In this document: positions 8,170 to 18,113 of the stretch, piece after piece | Layout of the letters: each line of letters opens with the position of its first letter | How positions within the stretch are numbered: position 1 is the first letter of the stretch | Source of the DNA: Gemmatimonadota bacterium | GTDB lineage: Bacteria; Gemmatimonadota; Gemmatimonadetes; Longimicrobiales; Gaopeijiaceae | Length of the DNA: 64,000 nucleotides | Reading direction: 5' to 3' | NCBI GenBank assembly: GCA_022823145.1 | Contig: JAJDXS010000038.1 | Location: forward strand, 37,907 to 101,906 | Notes under the pieces: model-generated | Database searches by the model: none | Told to the model about the DNA's origin: nothing | The model's input: the letters and a program-made list of their open reading frames with translations, nothing else | Position numbers and translations under genes: made by a program

Positions 8170-9203
8170 AGCGTGATCCTGAAGGCAGCGGAGGCGAACC
8201 AGGTAGCCCCGGCCGGATCGTAGCCCGCGCTCCGGCCGACGAAGGGGTCCCCCACCCCCTCGGCCACACCCACCTCTACAGAAAGTCGGGTCAGCAGAAA
8301 GTTGAACCAGCCGCTTACGAAGTAGAGCACGCGCTCGGAAGCGACATCGCCGTTGATCGAGCCCGGATCACCCGCTCCACGCGGTACCGACAGTTGAACG
8401 TCACCTTCATAGCGATCCCATCCGACGCCACCCATGATGCCGATCACGAACCAGTTCTTGCCGGCGGTCGCCCGCAGCGACGACACGGTGAGCCCGGTGG
8501 TCGCCTCGCCCGGATTCCCGGCGGACGTGCTTCCTGCCCTGATGTCCGAATGCCAGCTGCGCGATGCCGCAACCGAGATTCCGGGGAGGGTGAAGGATTC
8601 GCGAAGCACCCCCACTCGCGCACCTGCCCCAAACCCGGATCCGGTACCGTTCAGCCCCGCTTTACCGGGAAGGCTCACTACGGAGTAGGAACCGATCAGG
8701 TCCACAGAGAGGATTCCACCGACCGTCGGTGCCAGCTGGAAACCGTCCATGACCCCAGCGACCGCGGTTCCCTTGAGCCCCAACAGCGCAGCCGTCTGCC
8801 CCTCTGCCAACTCGGCAGGGGTGGAACCCGAGACGTTGGGAAGGGTCGCCCGCAGGGCCAACGCAGACACCGTAAGCCCGATGCGTGGCATGAGGCCGAG
8901 CCGCCGCCCGTGCGTACTGGGTGTCCCGGGAATGTCACTCCCCAGCGCTGACGCCAAACCGACCCCCTGCTGGACCGCCATCGCCGCCAGAGCCATCTCG
9001 CGGCAAGTCGACAGGAACTGTGTCCTGCCCCCGGTGCAACGTTCGGCCAGGTCTGCGACACCCTCGACTCTCGCGTAGTCGGCACCCAGGTCCTGAGCCG
9101 CGGCCGCAACGGGCGCACCCGCCCACAGGACCGTCGCGGGCACCAACAGCAATGAAGTCCATGCGGCGCGTGGCCGCCGTGCCGGAGCCGTCCGGCTATC
9201 CAC
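8166..9203 (-). CDS. Exported beta-rich protein of unknown function
   Basis: I do not recognise a named family. From GTG at 9203, which overlaps purM by 8 bp, it is 345 residues. It opens with a basic stretch and a hydrophobic segment ending in APVAAAAQ, a likely signal peptide. The body is rich in Gly, Ser and alternating strands (for example GFGAGARVGVLRE), and it ends in an aromatic-poor strand FRITL. It resembles an outer-membrane barrel of the porin-like type, but the terminal Phe signature is absent. Its position inside a cytosolic biosynthetic operon is odd. Confidence 0.6.
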   Translation of the reverse strand: MDSRTAPARRPRAAWTSLLLVPATVLWAGAPVAAAAQDLGADYARVEGVADLAERCTGGRTQFLSTCREMALAAMAVQQGVGLASALGSDIPGTPSTHGRRLGLMPRIGLTVSALALRATLPNVSGSTPAELAEGQTAALLGLKGTAVAGVMDGFQLAPTVGGILSVDLIGSYSVVSLPGKAGLNGTGSGFGAGARVGVLRESFTLPGISVAASRSWHSDIRAGSTSAGNPGEATTGLTVSSLRATAGKNWFVIGIMGGVGWDRYEGDVQLSVPRGAGDPGSINGDVASERVLYFVSGWFNFLLTRLSVEVGVAEGVGDPFVGRSAGYDPAGATWFASAAFRITL

Positions 9204-10233
9204 TCCAGCACACTCCGTGAAGCTCGACACCTGTCCCCACCACCACCTCTCCGATCGACCAGGCATCGTCGCCGAGGTCTGCGAGTACGGTCTCCTCATG
9301 GTCCGGCGCCACCACCAGGATCATCCCGACGCCCATGTTGAAGACGCGGTACATCTCGTCCGGCGCCACTCCTCCGGCATCGCTCAATCGCCGGAAGACA
9401 TTCGGCACCGACCACGACCCGCAGTCTATTCCGGCCCCCAGCCCGGACGGGAGCACACGGGGAAGGTTGCCCTCAATGCCCCCTCCCGTAACGTGAGCCA
9501 TCGCGCGCACCAGCCTCCGTTCCAGCAGTGGCCACACCTCGTTGAGATAGGATCGATGAACCCGCAGCAACACCTCGCCCGCGGAAGCGGATTCGCCGGG
9601 GAAAGGGTCGCCGACACCGAGTCCCATGCGCTCGAAGACGATGGTTCTGGCCAGCGTGAAGCCGTTGGTGTGCAGTCCCGACGAGCGGATGGCGACCAGG
9701 CGGTCGCCGGGACGCACACCCGAACCGTCGAGTATCCGGCCCCGTTCGACGATCCCCACGACGAAGCCCGCGAGGTCGTACTCGCCGCTGCCGTAGAAGT
9801 CCGGCATCTCGGCCGTCTCCCCTCCGAGCAGGGAGCATCCGTTCTCGCGGCAGGCACCGGACACGCCGGACACCACCTCCTGCGCCACCCCTTCGTCCAG
9901 CCGGCCCGTCGCGAGATAGTCGAGGAAGAAGAGGGGCCGGGCTCCCTGCACCAGGATGTCGTTGACGCAGTGGTTGACGAGGTCGCGACCGACGGTGTCA
10001 TGGCGCCCGGAGAGGAATGCCACCTTCAGCTTGGTCCCGACGCCGTCCGCGCTGGCAACGAGGACCGGGCGCGACAATCCCTCGGGCACCGCATACAGTC
10101 CCCCGAACGCACCCAGGCCCGAGAGGGTGTTGTCGTCTCCGGCCGCCTCCAGCAGCGGTGCGAAGGCGCGCTTGGCCCGCTCGGCGGCATCCAGGTCGAC
10201 ACCGGCGTCCTTGTAGGTGAGTGGATCGTTCAT
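9196..10233 (-). CDS. purM: Phosphoribosylformylglycinamidine cyclo-ligase (AIR synthetase)
   Basis: The fifth step of purine synthesis: ATP-dependent closure of FGAM to aminoimidazole ribotide. ATG at 10233 gives 345 residues, the family norm, and makes a 4-bp ATGA overlap with the upstream kinase gene. DGVGTKLKVA and HCVNDILVQGA are the classic ATP and substrate loops, followed by GGETAEMPDFY and HVTGGGIEGNLPR. No other purine gene is visible in the window, so purM is detached from a pur operon here. Confidence 0.95.
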   Translation of the reverse strand: MNDPLTYKDAGVDLDAAERAKRAFAPLLEAAGDDNTLSGLGAFGGLYAVPEGLSRPVLVASADGVGTKLKVAFLSGRHDTVGRDLVNHCVNDILVQGARPLFFLDYLATGRLDEGVAQEVVSGVSGACRENGCSLLGGETAEMPDFYGSGEYDLAGFVVGIVERGRILDGSGVRPGDRLVAIRSSGLHTNGFTLARTIVFERMGLGVGDPFPGESASAGEVLLRVHRSYLNEVWPLLERRLVRAMAHVTGGGIEGNLPRVLPSGLGAGIDCGSWSVPNVFRRLSDAGGVAPDEMYRVFNMGVGMILVVAPDHEETVLADLGDDAWSIGEVVVGTGVELHGVCWSG

Positions 10234-11120
10234 ACGTGCTCCAGCGAGCTGTTCAGCGCCTCTGCCCTTGCCTTCACCGCGTCTTGATCGAGTTGCCTGA
10301 AGCGATCGACAGAGAACGCCTCTACGGCGTACGAGCCCGTCGCGGAGGCGTGGACGAGCGCCCGCCGCAGGTCCGTCCCCCGGCCATCGAGGTATCCCAG
10401 GAATCCCCCCGCGAAGGCATCTCCCGCACCCGTCGGGTCGACAACGACGGGAACGGAATAGGCCGGGCACGAGAAAGTCCACTCATCGGCAAACAGTGTC
10501 GCACCCTGATCGCCCTGCTTCACGACCACAATGCCGGGCCCCCGCTTCCGAATCCACGCGGCGGCCTTCACGACATCCCCTACCCCGGCCAACGCCACTG
10601 CTTCCTCGTCGTTCACGAACAGCATATCGATCCGCGCGAGCAACTCGATCAGCGCCTCGCGGGCGCCGTCGATCCAGAAGTTCATCGTGTCGGCCGCGAC
10701 CAGACGGGGCGACCGCACCTGATCCAGTACGCCCAGTTGCAGGACCGGATCGATGTTGCCGAGGAACACCACTCCCGAGTCGCGGAAGCCGGGAGGCACC
10801 ACCGGGTCGAACGTGGCGAAGACCCCCAGACGCGTCGCGAGCGTCGTGCGCTTCCGGAAGCCCGCGTGGTAGCGACCCGCCCAGAAGAAGCTCTCGCCGG
10901 GAACCCGTGCGAGGCCTGTCAGATCGACTTGCCTTTCCTGAAGAAAGCGAAGCCTGTCCAGTGGGAAGTCGTCACCCACGACCCCGACGACTCGCACGCC
11001 GGTGAACAGAGACGCAGCGGCGGAGAAGAAGGTCGCCGATCCGCCCACGACCCGGTCGACACCCCCGGTCGGGGTCTCCACCGAGTCCAGCGCCACGCTC
11101 CCGACGACGAGGACAGCCAT
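10230..11120 (-). CDS. PfkB-family carbohydrate/nucleoside kinase
   Basis: A 296-residue ribokinase-fold kinase. ATG at 11120 touches the argS stop (1-bp overlap), and the stop overlaps purM. The N-terminus has VVGSVALD and GGSATFFSAAA. The C-terminal PfkB signature DPTGAGDAFAGGF carries the catalytic Asp and the anion hole. The acceptor cannot be set from sequence; adenosine/ribokinase-like or sugar kinase are both possible. Genes beside it (purM, argS) do not point to a sugar pathway. Confidence 0.85.
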   Translation of the reverse strand: MAVLVVGSVALDSVETPTGGVDRVVGGSATFFSAAASLFTGVRVVGVVGDDFPLDRLRFLQERQVDLTGLARVPGESFFWAGRYHAGFRKRTTLATRLGVFATFDPVVPPGFRDSGVVFLGNIDPVLQLGVLDQVRSPRLVAADTMNFWIDGAREALIELLARIDMLFVNDEEAVALAGVGDVVKAAAWIRKRGPGIVVVKQGDQGATLFADEWTFSCPAYSVPVVVDPTGAGDAFAGGFLGYLDGRGTDLRRALVHASATGSYAVEAFSVDRFRQLDQDAVKARAEALNSSLEHV

Positions 11121-12802
11121 CAGGCACCGCGCTCCATGCGCTCCGGCGCCGTGATTCCGAGCACGGCCAGCCCGTTGCCCAGAACGATCCGGGCCGCCCC
11201 GGCCAGCGCCAGCCGCGCCGCGCGAAGCTCGCCATCGTTCACCAGCGTCCTGCGCGCAGGATCCCGGGTCGGGTGTCCCGACTGGTACCAGGAATTGACC
11301 AGACCCGCGGTTTTCTCCAGGTAGTCGCATACCAGGTGGGGGGCGCGGGCCCGCGCGGCGCGGCGCAGGAAGTCCGGAAACTCGGCCAGCTGGTTGATGA
11401 CGTCCCGTTCGATGGGCGCGTCCAGCAGAGAGGTATCGGCCGCCTCCGCGACATCGGGCCCGTCCCCGTACTGATCCCCGGCGAGCTCGAAGAGGCGGCA
11501 GAGCCGCGCATGGGCGTACTGCACCTTATAGACCGGGTTGCGATCGGACTGGTCGAGCGCCAGGTCAAGATCGAAGGTGAGGTGCGCCTCCGGCCGGCGC
11601 ATCAGGAAGAAATAGCGCGCCACATCGGCACCGACCTCGGCCACCAGCTCCGCCAACGTGGTGTATGAGCCGGCCCTCTTGGAAAAGCGCACCTCCACTC
11701 CACCCCGTTCCACGGTCACCATCTGGTGCAGTACGTACTCGGGATAACCGGGGCGTCGGCCCAGCGCCTGCAGCCCGGCGCGCACCCGGTCGACTGTGCT
11801 GTGATGGTCCGCTCCCTGCACGTTCACGACCTCGTGGAAGCCCCGCTCCCACTTGCTCATGTGGTAGGCGACGTCCGGCAGGAAGTAGGTCGGCGACCCG
11901 TCGCTCTTGACCATCACCCTGTCCTTCTGGTCGCCGAAGCTGGAGGTCCGGAGCCAGGCGGCGCCATCGCTGCGGTAGGTGAGGCCGGTTTCGTCGAGCG
12001 CCCGGATGGTAGCGGCGACACGTCCGTCGTCGTACAGCCGCGTCTCGGGGTAGTACTCGTCGAAGTGCACCCGAAAAGCGGCCAGGTCCTTCTTCTGCTC
12101 GTCCCGAAGTTCCGCTACCGCGAAGTCCCGCATGGACCGCAGGGCCGCGTCGCCCTGGTCGCCCTCGTATCTCCTTCCCACCTTCTGCCGCAGCAAATCG
12201 GCGATCTCGGCGACATAGTCTCCCTGGTATCCGTTCTCGGGCACCGGGATGTCATGGCCCAGCGATTGCTGGTAGCGAGCGCGAACGCTCTCTGCGAGGC
12301 GCATGATCTGTGCACCCGCGTCGTTGAAGTAGAACTCGCGGTGAACCTGCCACCCGGACCACTCCAGGAGCGACGCGATCGTGTCTCCGAGCGCGGCCTG
12401 CCTCCCGTGTCCCAGGTGCAGTGGGCCGGTCGGGTTGGCGGAGACGAATTCGACCATGATCCGCCTTCCGGACCCGTCGTCGTTTCGACCGTAGGCACCT
12501 GCGGCCGCCAGGATCCGGTGCAGCGATCCGCCCACCGTCGCCGCTTCCAGGAAGAAATTGAGGAATCCGGGACCGGCGATGTCGATGCGGTCGATGCCTT
12601 CCAGCCCGTCGAGCCTCTCCTTCAGGTCCTGCGCGATATCCCGGGGCGCACGGCGCAGGCGCGAGGCCAGCACCAGTGCGATGTTCGAAGCGAGGTCGCC
12701 ATGGCTGGTGTCCTTCGGGCGCTCCAGACGGAAGCCCGCACCGGTTGCACCCAGTTCGGCGGCGGCCTTGCGAAGGGCGTCCGAGATTCGCTCGACAAAC
12801 AT
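11120..12802 (-). CDS. argS: Arginyl-tRNA synthetase
   Basis: A 560-residue class I synthetase charging tRNA-Arg. The N-terminal additional domain (about 1-110) is followed by the HIGH motif as NPTGPLHLGHG. The KMSKS counterpart appears as RFSKRAGS near residue 380; ArgRS enzymes often have a relaxed version of this motif. The C-terminal helical anticodon-binding DALR domain contains QYAHARLC and ends GITAPERME. Length is normal. It is 5 bp after the FmdB-like gene. Confidence 0.95.
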   Translation of the reverse strand: MFVERISDALRKAAAELGATGAGFRLERPKDTSHGDLASNIALVLASRLRRAPRDIAQDLKERLDGLEGIDRIDIAGPGFLNFFLEAATVGGSLHRILAAAGAYGRNDDGSGRRIMVEFVSANPTGPLHLGHGRQAALGDTIASLLEWSGWQVHREFYFNDAGAQIMRLAESVRARYQQSLGHDIPVPENGYQGDYVAEIADLLRQKVGRRYEGDQGDAALRSMRDFAVAELRDEQKKDLAAFRVHFDEYYPETRLYDDGRVAATIRALDETGLTYRSDGAAWLRTSSFGDQKDRVMVKSDGSPTYFLPDVAYHMSKWERGFHEVVNVQGADHHSTVDRVRAGLQALGRRPGYPEYVLHQMVTVERGGVEVRFSKRAGSYTTLAELVAEVGADVARYFFLMRRPEAHLTFDLDLALDQSDRNPVYKVQYAHARLCRLFELAGDQYGDGPDVAEAADTSLLDAPIERDVINQLAEFPDFLRRAARARAPHLVCDYLEKTAGLVNSWYQSGHPTRDPARRTLVNDGELRAARLALAGAARIVLGNGLAVLGITAPERMERGA

Positions 12803-12807
12803 GCGGT

Positions 12808-13227
12808 TCAGCCGCCCTGCGCCGCCGTTCCTCCGTCCGACGACCTGGTGCCCGAAGCAGTCTTGCCGGCAACCTTCCCGTCGGCGCTGCCCCCATCCGC
12901 CTCCGGCTTTCCGGTTTCCCGCGAAGACGATGAAGACGGCGCGGCATCGGCGGAGGAATCCGATCCGGCGTTCCCGCCACCCTCGCCACGGGGAGATTCC
13001 CCTGCTCCAACCCCGGCTTCCTCACGCGCCCGCTTCCGATAGTCTTCCGAACGGTAGTCCGTGATGTAGAACCCATCGCCCTTGAAGAGCAGCCCGGCGC
13101 CACCGGAGATCAGCCTTTCCGCCCCGTTGCCGCAATCGGGACACGGTGCGCCCGGCTCGTCGCTCATTCTCTGGAAGACTTCGAAATCGCGACCGCAGTC
13201 GCGGCATCGGTATTCGTAGGTTGGCAT
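12808..13227 (-). CDS. FmdB-type zinc-ribbon protein
   Basis: A 139-residue protein starting MPTYEYRC at 13227. The first 45 residues are the FmdB/CxxC zinc ribbon with two knuckles, CRDC and CPDC. A short [11 protein letters not shown] motif follows, as is usual in this family. The rest (about 75-139) is Ser/Gly/Ala/Asp-rich and likely disordered. The family is widespread and its function is not settled; regulatory roles were proposed from fmdB beside formamidase. It is the first gene of the argS-to-glycosyltransferase run. Confidence 0.85.
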   Translation of the reverse strand: MPTYEYRCRDCGRDFEVFQRMSDEPGAPCPDCGNGAERLISGGAGLLFKGDGFYITDYRSEDYRKRAREEAGVGAGESPRGEGGGNAGSDSSADAAPSSSSSRETGKPEADGGSADGKVAGKTASGTRSSDGGTAAQGG

Positions 13228-13336
13228 CGGCAGATTCGAACGAAAGACCGGGGAAATCACGAACGCGCGGACGGACAGGTGGACCCGAACCGCAGGCGCT
13301 TCAATGATAACATGACGGCCGCACGATCATCCGCAG

Positions 13337-14884
13337 TCAACGGGGATTCTCGTACGTCCCCCACAGCCCGCGCAGAACCTCGCTGATCTCGCCGAGAGTA
13401 GCGCCGCCCTTCACCGCATCGATCATCACCGGAAGCAGGTTCTCGTCGCTGGCGGCGGCATCCCGGACCCGCCGCAACAGATCCCGCACCGCATCGCCGT
13501 CACGCCTGGCCCTGAACGCCGCGACCCCCTCGGTCTGCCGCGCCTCCAGCGCGCGGAAGTCGGGCCCGCGTTGCGGCTCGTGCACGTCTTTCGTCTGGTA
13601 GCGGTTCACCCCCACGACCACCCGCTCGCCGGCTTCGATCTCCAGCTGATGACTGTACGCTGCGCGGTGAATCGCCTCCTGCATGAAGGGGATCGCACCA
13701 GCGGACCCTCCCAGCTCCTCGATCCGGTCCATCAGCGCCAGCGCCTCCGACTCCACCCGATCCGTCAGATGCTCGACAAGAAAACTGCCGCCGAGCGGAT
13801 CGACCCACTCCGCGACCCCCGATTCCTCCGCGAGAATCTGCTGGGTGCGCAGCGCGAGCGCCGCCGCTTCCGCGCTGGGCAGCGACAGAGCCTCGTCGTA
13901 GCCGTTCGTGTGCAGCGACTGTGTGCCCCCGAGCACGCCCGCCAGGGCCTGTATGGCGACCCGCACCACGTTGTTGAGGTGTTGCTGGGCGGTCAGCGTC
14001 GAACCGCCGGTCTGTGTGTGGAACCGCAGGCGGCACGACCGGTCCGAGGCACCGAAGCGTTCCCTCATCAGCCGCGCCCAGATCCGCCGGGCGGCGCGGA
14101 ACTTCGCGACCTCCTCGAACAGGTCGTTGTGGGCGGCGAAGAAGAACGAAATGCGCGGCGCGAACCCCTCCAGCTCGATTCCGCCGGCGAGCGCCCGGCG
14201 CACGTATTCCACCCCGTTCGCGAGTGTGAATGCGACTTCCTGGGCCGCTGTGGAGCCCGCTTCGCGAATGTGGTAGCCCGAAACCGAGATGGCGTTCCAC
14301 CTGGGCAGTTCGGCCGCACAGAACGCCATCAGGTCGCTCACCAGCCGCAGCGACGGCCCCACGGGATAGATGTACGTCCCGCGCGCGAGGTACTCCTTCA
14401 GGATGTCGTTCTGAACCGTTCCCCTCAGTTCGCCGCGTCCCACACCGGTCTCGTCCGCAACGGCGGTGTACAGAGCCAGCAGTACCGGGGCGGTGGCGTT
14501 GATGGTCATCGAGCAGGAGATGCGGCCGAGATCGATGCCATGGAGGAGGGTGTGCATGTCCTCGAGGGAGTCGATGGCCACACCGACCCGCCCCACTTCT
14601 CCGGCGGCCAGGGGAGAATCGGAATCCAGGCCCATCTGGGTGGGCAGGTCGAACGCAACGGACAGGCCCGTCGTGCCCTGGTTCAGCAGGAAGTGATAGC
14701 GGCTGTTGGTCTCCTCGGCGGTGCCGAAACCGGCGTACTGGCGCATCGTCCAGCGCCGCCCCCGGTACATGGTGGGGTAGATGCCACGGGTGAAGGGAAA
14801 GCGCCCCGGCTCTCCCAGATCCGCCTCGGGCCGGAACCCCTCCGGCAGCCCGTCGAGGGCCGCCCCGCCGTCTTCCGGTTTCAC
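13337..14884 (-). CDS. Methylmalonyl-CoA mutase, large (catalytic) subunit
   Basis: 515 residues from GTG at 14884, which overlaps the biotin-carrier stop by 4 bp. It is the acyl-CoA mutase TIM-barrel: [50 protein letters not shown] and GGTQSLHTN all match. The Tyr in RQYAGF is the residue usual in methylmalonyl-CoA mutases. The C-terminal B12-binding domain of fused mutases is absent, so a separate small cobalamin subunit is needed and is not visible here. It interconverts methylmalonyl-CoA and succinyl-CoA, fitting the carboxylase genes next to it. An isobutyryl-CoA mutase is less likely. Confidence 0.9.
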   Translation of the reverse strand: MKPEDGGAALDGLPEGFRPEADLGEPGRFPFTRGIYPTMYRGRRWTMRQYAGFGTAEETNSRYHFLLNQGTTGLSVAFDLPTQMGLDSDSPLAAGEVGRVGVAIDSLEDMHTLLHGIDLGRISCSMTINATAPVLLALYTAVADETGVGRGELRGTVQNDILKEYLARGTYIYPVGPSLRLVSDLMAFCAAELPRWNAISVSGYHIREAGSTAAQEVAFTLANGVEYVRRALAGGIELEGFAPRISFFFAAHNDLFEEVAKFRAARRIWARLMRERFGASDRSCRLRFHTQTGGSTLTAQQHLNNVVRVAIQALAGVLGGTQSLHTNGYDEALSLPSAEAAALALRTQQILAEESGVAEWVDPLGGSFLVEHLTDRVESEALALMDRIEELGGSAGAIPFMQEAIHRAAYSHQLEIEAGERVVVGVNRYQTKDVHEPQRGPDFRALEARQTEGVAAFRARRDGDAVRDLLRRVRDAAASDENLLPVMIDAVKGGATLGEISEVLRGLWGTYENPR

Positions 14885-15426
14885 TCCGCCTCGACCTCGC
14901 CGAATTCCACCAGCACCTGCCCCTTCGCGACAGCGTCCCCCGCGCCGACCTGAATCCGCGCGACCCGCGCGGCGGCGGGGGCGCGCAGCTCGTTTTCCAT
15001 CTTCATCGCCTCGACGATCATGACCGTCTCGCCCTCGTCCACGACCGACCCCTCCTCCACCCCCACTCGCACCACCAGTCCCGGCATCGGCGCCTTGAGG
15101 GGGGCGATCGCGGTCCTTCCCCCGGAGATTGCGGAGAGCGCCCTGACCTTCGCCTGGCGCTCGTCCAGGACCTCTGCCGAAAAGGAGCGTCCGTCCAGGT
15201 CGATCTCCCATCTGCCACGCCCGCCTCCCCGGGCCAGAAGCGGCACGGACGCATCATCCAGGAGCAGTGAATGCCCGATGGGCGGACTCGTAACCACCAG
15301 CGAGGCCTCGCGGCGCCTTCCGTCGATGACGACCCCGCCGTCCGCCTCGACGATGACATCGTGATCCTCGCCCCGCAGCAAAACCACGTAGCTGGTCGGT
15401 CGGGCCGACATCGGCGCTTCACCCAT
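14881..15426 (-). CDS. Biotin carboxyl carrier subunit (acyl-CoA carboxylase)
   Basis: 181 residues from ATG at 15426 (alternative ATG at 15411). The last 75 residues are a biotinyl domain: [10 protein letters not shown], then the biotinylated Lys in [10 protein letters not shown]. The first 100 residues look like the BT-type linker domain of propionyl-CoA carboxylase alpha chains. In many bacteria this is fused to biotin carboxylase; here it is a separate gene overlapping the biotin carboxylase stop by 8 bp and the mutase start by 4 bp. Confidence 0.9.
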   Translation of the reverse strand: MGEAPMSARPTSYVVLLRGEDHDVIVEADGGVVIDGRRREASLVVTSPPIGHSLLLDDASVPLLARGGGRGRWEIDLDGRSFSAEVLDERQAKVRALSAISGGRTAIAPLKAPMPGLVVRVGVEEGSVVDEGETVMIVEAMKMENELRAPAAARVARIQVGAGDAVAKGQVLVEFGEVEAE

Positions 15427-16906
15427 GAGCACGGCGCTGCCAGTCCGACAATGGTGTCCCGCCGCCTCCGATGCGCGGGGCTGCGCGGTCTTCGCGTCTC
15501 CGATGCTCCAGAAGCGCCAATGCGGCAATGAGGGCTTCCCGTTCCTGCGACGACATCGCGTCGGCAAGGAGATCGGGGTGCTCAGGGAGATACGCAGTCG
15601 ACAGCCGGCCCTCGCGGAAGTCGGGCTCGTCCATGATCCGCCCAAGAAGCGGTGCACTCGTCGCGACACCGCCGATCCTCAACTCCCCGAGCGCACGCTT
15701 CATCCGCTGTACCGCTCCACGGCGGTCCGCGGCCCAGGTGATCAGCTTGCCCAGCAGCGGATCGTAATGAAGTCCGATCTCCGATCCGCGGGCGATCCCA
15801 CCGTCCCAGCGCACGCCCGCCCCGTCCGGCGGCGCGAACTCGTCGACGACCCCGGTGACGGGAAGGAAGCCGTCGAAGGGCGACTCGCTGGTGATTCGGC
15901 ACTCCAGCGCGTGACCTCGGAGCGGGATTTCCTCCTGGCGGAGCGGCAGCGGTTCCCCCGAGGCGACCCGGAACTGCCACTCCACCAGATCCACCCCCGT
16001 CACCAGCTCCGTCACCGGATGCTCGACCTGCAACCGCGTGTTCATTTCCAGGAAGAAGAACTCACCAGCCGCGTGCAGAAACTCGACCGTGCCGGCGCCG
16101 ACGTAGTCTACCGCCCTGGCCGCCCGCACCGCCGCCGCGCCCATTCTACGCCGTTCCTCCGGACCGATGATCGGCGACGGAGCTTCCTCGATGAGCTTCT
16201 GATGGCGCCTCTGGATCGAGCACTCCCGCTCGAACAGGTGCACCACGTTGCCGTGCGTGTCTCCGAACAGCTGGATCTCGATGTGGCGAGGTCGTTCCAG
16301 GTAGCGCTCCACATACACGCTGCCGTCTCCGAAGGCCGCTTCGGATTCGCGCACCGCCGCATCGAACGCGCCGCCGACCTCGTTCACGCCGCGGACGACG
16401 CGCATCCCCTTCCCCCCTCCCCCGGCCGCCGCCTTCAGCACGACCGGGAAGCCGACCGACTCGGCCGCGCGGCGCGCCTCCCGCCGCGAACCGAGGGGCG
16501 TGTGTGTGCCAGGCACGACGCGCACTCCCGCCGCGGCCATCCGCTGCCGCGCCTCCGTCTTGTCCCCCATCGCCCGGATCGTGCTCGCGGAGGGACCCAC
16601 GAACACGTGCCCAGCATCCACCACCGCCTCGGCGAAGTCGCCGCGCTCCGCGAGGAAGCCATATCCGGGGTGGATCGCCCGCGCCCGCGAGCGCCGCGCG
16701 ACATCGAGGATCCGGTCGACCGCCAGATAGCTCTCCGACGCACGAGCGGGTCCGACACAGTACGCCTCGTCGGCGTGCATCACATGGGGAGACCCGCGGT
16801 CCGCCTCCGAAAAGACCGCGATCGTGCGGATTCCGAGTTCGCGCGCGCCGCGGATTACGCGGAGCGCGATTTCCCCCCGGTTGGCGACAAGTACGGATTC
16901 GAGCAA
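15419..16906 (-). CDS. Biotin carboxylase subunit, probable propionyl-CoA carboxylase alpha
   Basis: 495 residues with ATP-grasp fold. The N-terminus LVANRGEIALRVIR, the lid loop AAAGGGGKGMRVV, ERECSIQRRHQK and the catalytic EMNTRLQVEHPVTE are intact. It carboxylates biotin on the neighbouring carrier using bicarbonate and ATP. It stops before any biotinyl domain, consistent with the separate carrier gene. The context with carboxyltransferase and methylmalonyl-CoA mutase points to propionyl-CoA rather than acetyl-CoA carboxylation. Confidence 0.92.
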   Translation of the reverse strand: MLESVLVANRGEIALRVIRGARELGIRTIAVFSEADRGSPHVMHADEAYCVGPARASESYLAVDRILDVARRSRARAIHPGYGFLAERGDFAEAVVDAGHVFVGPSASTIRAMGDKTEARQRMAAAGVRVVPGTHTPLGSRREARRAAESVGFPVVLKAAAGGGGKGMRVVRGVNEVGGAFDAAVRESEAAFGDGSVYVERYLERPRHIEIQLFGDTHGNVVHLFERECSIQRRHQKLIEEAPSPIIGPEERRRMGAAAVRAARAVDYVGAGTVEFLHAAGEFFFLEMNTRLQVEHPVTELVTGVDLVEWQFRVASGEPLPLRQEEIPLRGHALECRITSESPFDGFLPVTGVVDEFAPPDGAGVRWDGGIARGSEIGLHYDPLLGKLITWAADRRGAVQRMKRALGELRIGGVATSAPLLGRIMDEPDFREGRLSTAYLPEHPDLLADAMSSQEREALIAALALLEHRRREDRAAPRIGGGGTPLSDWQRRAHG

Positions 16907-17025
16907 GGCGTGCGCCCGGTGCCCCCGGCCCCCGCGCCGGTCAACGTCGGCCTTGTTTCCCGGCGTAGTGCGGCGAACGGCGGCTGCGTGGGCGGATCGT
17001 GGATGTGACTGGGTTCGGTCGGAAT

Positions 17026-17988
17026 TCAGGACCGGTTAATGGTACCCACGATCGTGGTCTCTGCGCCATCACGCCAGATCCTGAATTCGATTTCCTCGTC
17101 TTCCGTGTAGGAAGCCAGAATCCGGCGCAGCTCCGCCACATCGTCGACCGTCCGTCCCTCGACGCTCACCACGACATCGCCGGGCCTCAGGCCCAGCGCC
17201 GAGTCTTCCTCGGCATCGGCGACGAGCACGCCCTCCGAAGTGCCGAAGTAGGCGCCCAGCCCGGGGTTGAGCTCGATCAGATCCAGGCCGTGCGTACCGA
17301 AGTACGCGAAGTCGTACCTCCAGTCGTGCAGCTCATCGGGGCTGAACCGTGGCAGCACGGTCACGTCGGCGTCGGCGTCGGGATACACCACGTACGGCCA
17401 TTCGATATCCTCGTAGCGTTCGCGCACCCCCTCCATCATTTCCCGCACCCGCTCATTCACGTCCCGAAGGTGAATGCTCAGGGTGTCGAGCGTGGGACGC
17501 ATGAGCGTCGTGGAGAATCCCAGGTGCTCGGGAAACACGGTGAGGGTCAGCGATTCACCCTCGCGGTCGACCCCCACTTCGACCGCGTCGCCCTCCGTCA
17601 CTTCTCTCATCAGGGCTCGCAGGCGCCTCTCGGGCGACCATGGACCGGTTCCCGACCGCGACTCTTCATCGAGGGGCTGGGAGAGAAGGTGTCCGGAGAT
17701 CGATACGATCAGATCCCCCTCGACAATCCCCGCGTCCTCCGCCGGACCACCGCGAGACAGTCCGCTGACCACGACCCCGCCGCCTTCCCCGGGGACCGTT
17801 TCGCCCAGGTACACACCGAGCATCGGCCGGGCGTCGCCGGTCACCCACAACACGCGCCCTCTGCGGTCGCGCTCCTCCCGCTCTTCCTGCGCCAGGGTGG
17901 CCGGAGACCACGCAAACGAAGCGAACACCCCAAACACTGCGAAGGACAACAACCCACCCACACTCTTCTGCAATCCCGACGTTCCCAT
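17026..17988 (-). CDS. Exported protein with two PDZ domains
   Basis: 320 residues from ATG at 17988, preceded by AAGGGA at ribosome-binding distance. A signal peptide ends near SPATLAQ. A first PDZ-like region (about 50-150) has LGVYLGETV and GGPAEDAGIVEGDLIVSI. A second, at the C-terminus (about 240-320), has ALGLRPGDVVVSVEGR. No protease domain is present, so it may be a scaffold or adaptor in the periplasm. It interrupts the acyl-CoA carboxylase genes, with 119 and 125 bp gaps on either side, and may be a separate transcription unit. Confidence 0.8.
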   Translation of the reverse strand: MGTSGLQKSVGGLLSFAVFGVFASFAWSPATLAQEEREERDRRGRVLWVTGDARPMLGVYLGETVPGEGGGVVVSGLSRGGPAEDAGIVEGDLIVSISGHLLSQPLDEESRSGTGPWSPERRLRALMREVTEGDAVEVGVDREGESLTLTVFPEHLGFSTTLMRPTLDTLSIHLRDVNERVREMMEGVRERYEDIEWPYVVYPDADADVTVLPRFSPDELHDWRYDFAYFGTHGLDLIELNPGLGAYFGTSEGVLVADAEEDSALGLRPGDVVVSVEGRTVDDVAELRRILASYTEDEEIEFRIWRDGAETTIVGTINRS

Positions 17989-18113
17989 CCTGGTTCCCTT
18001 TTCCGTTGGTGTCGCAGCCCCCGGCACACCCCTGCTCAGGCTACTCGGCAGGTGAGACGCACAAGTCGGTCTGGGGGTTGCACGGTGGAACCGGCAGGTC
18101 GGGCACGGAAGTG

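Noticed and set aside
7009..9203. An FMN riboswitch for the riboflavin genes
   Set aside because: ribD starts inside the upstream stop codon and all rib junctions overlap or are 5 bp or less, so no leader RNA of about 130 nt can fit.
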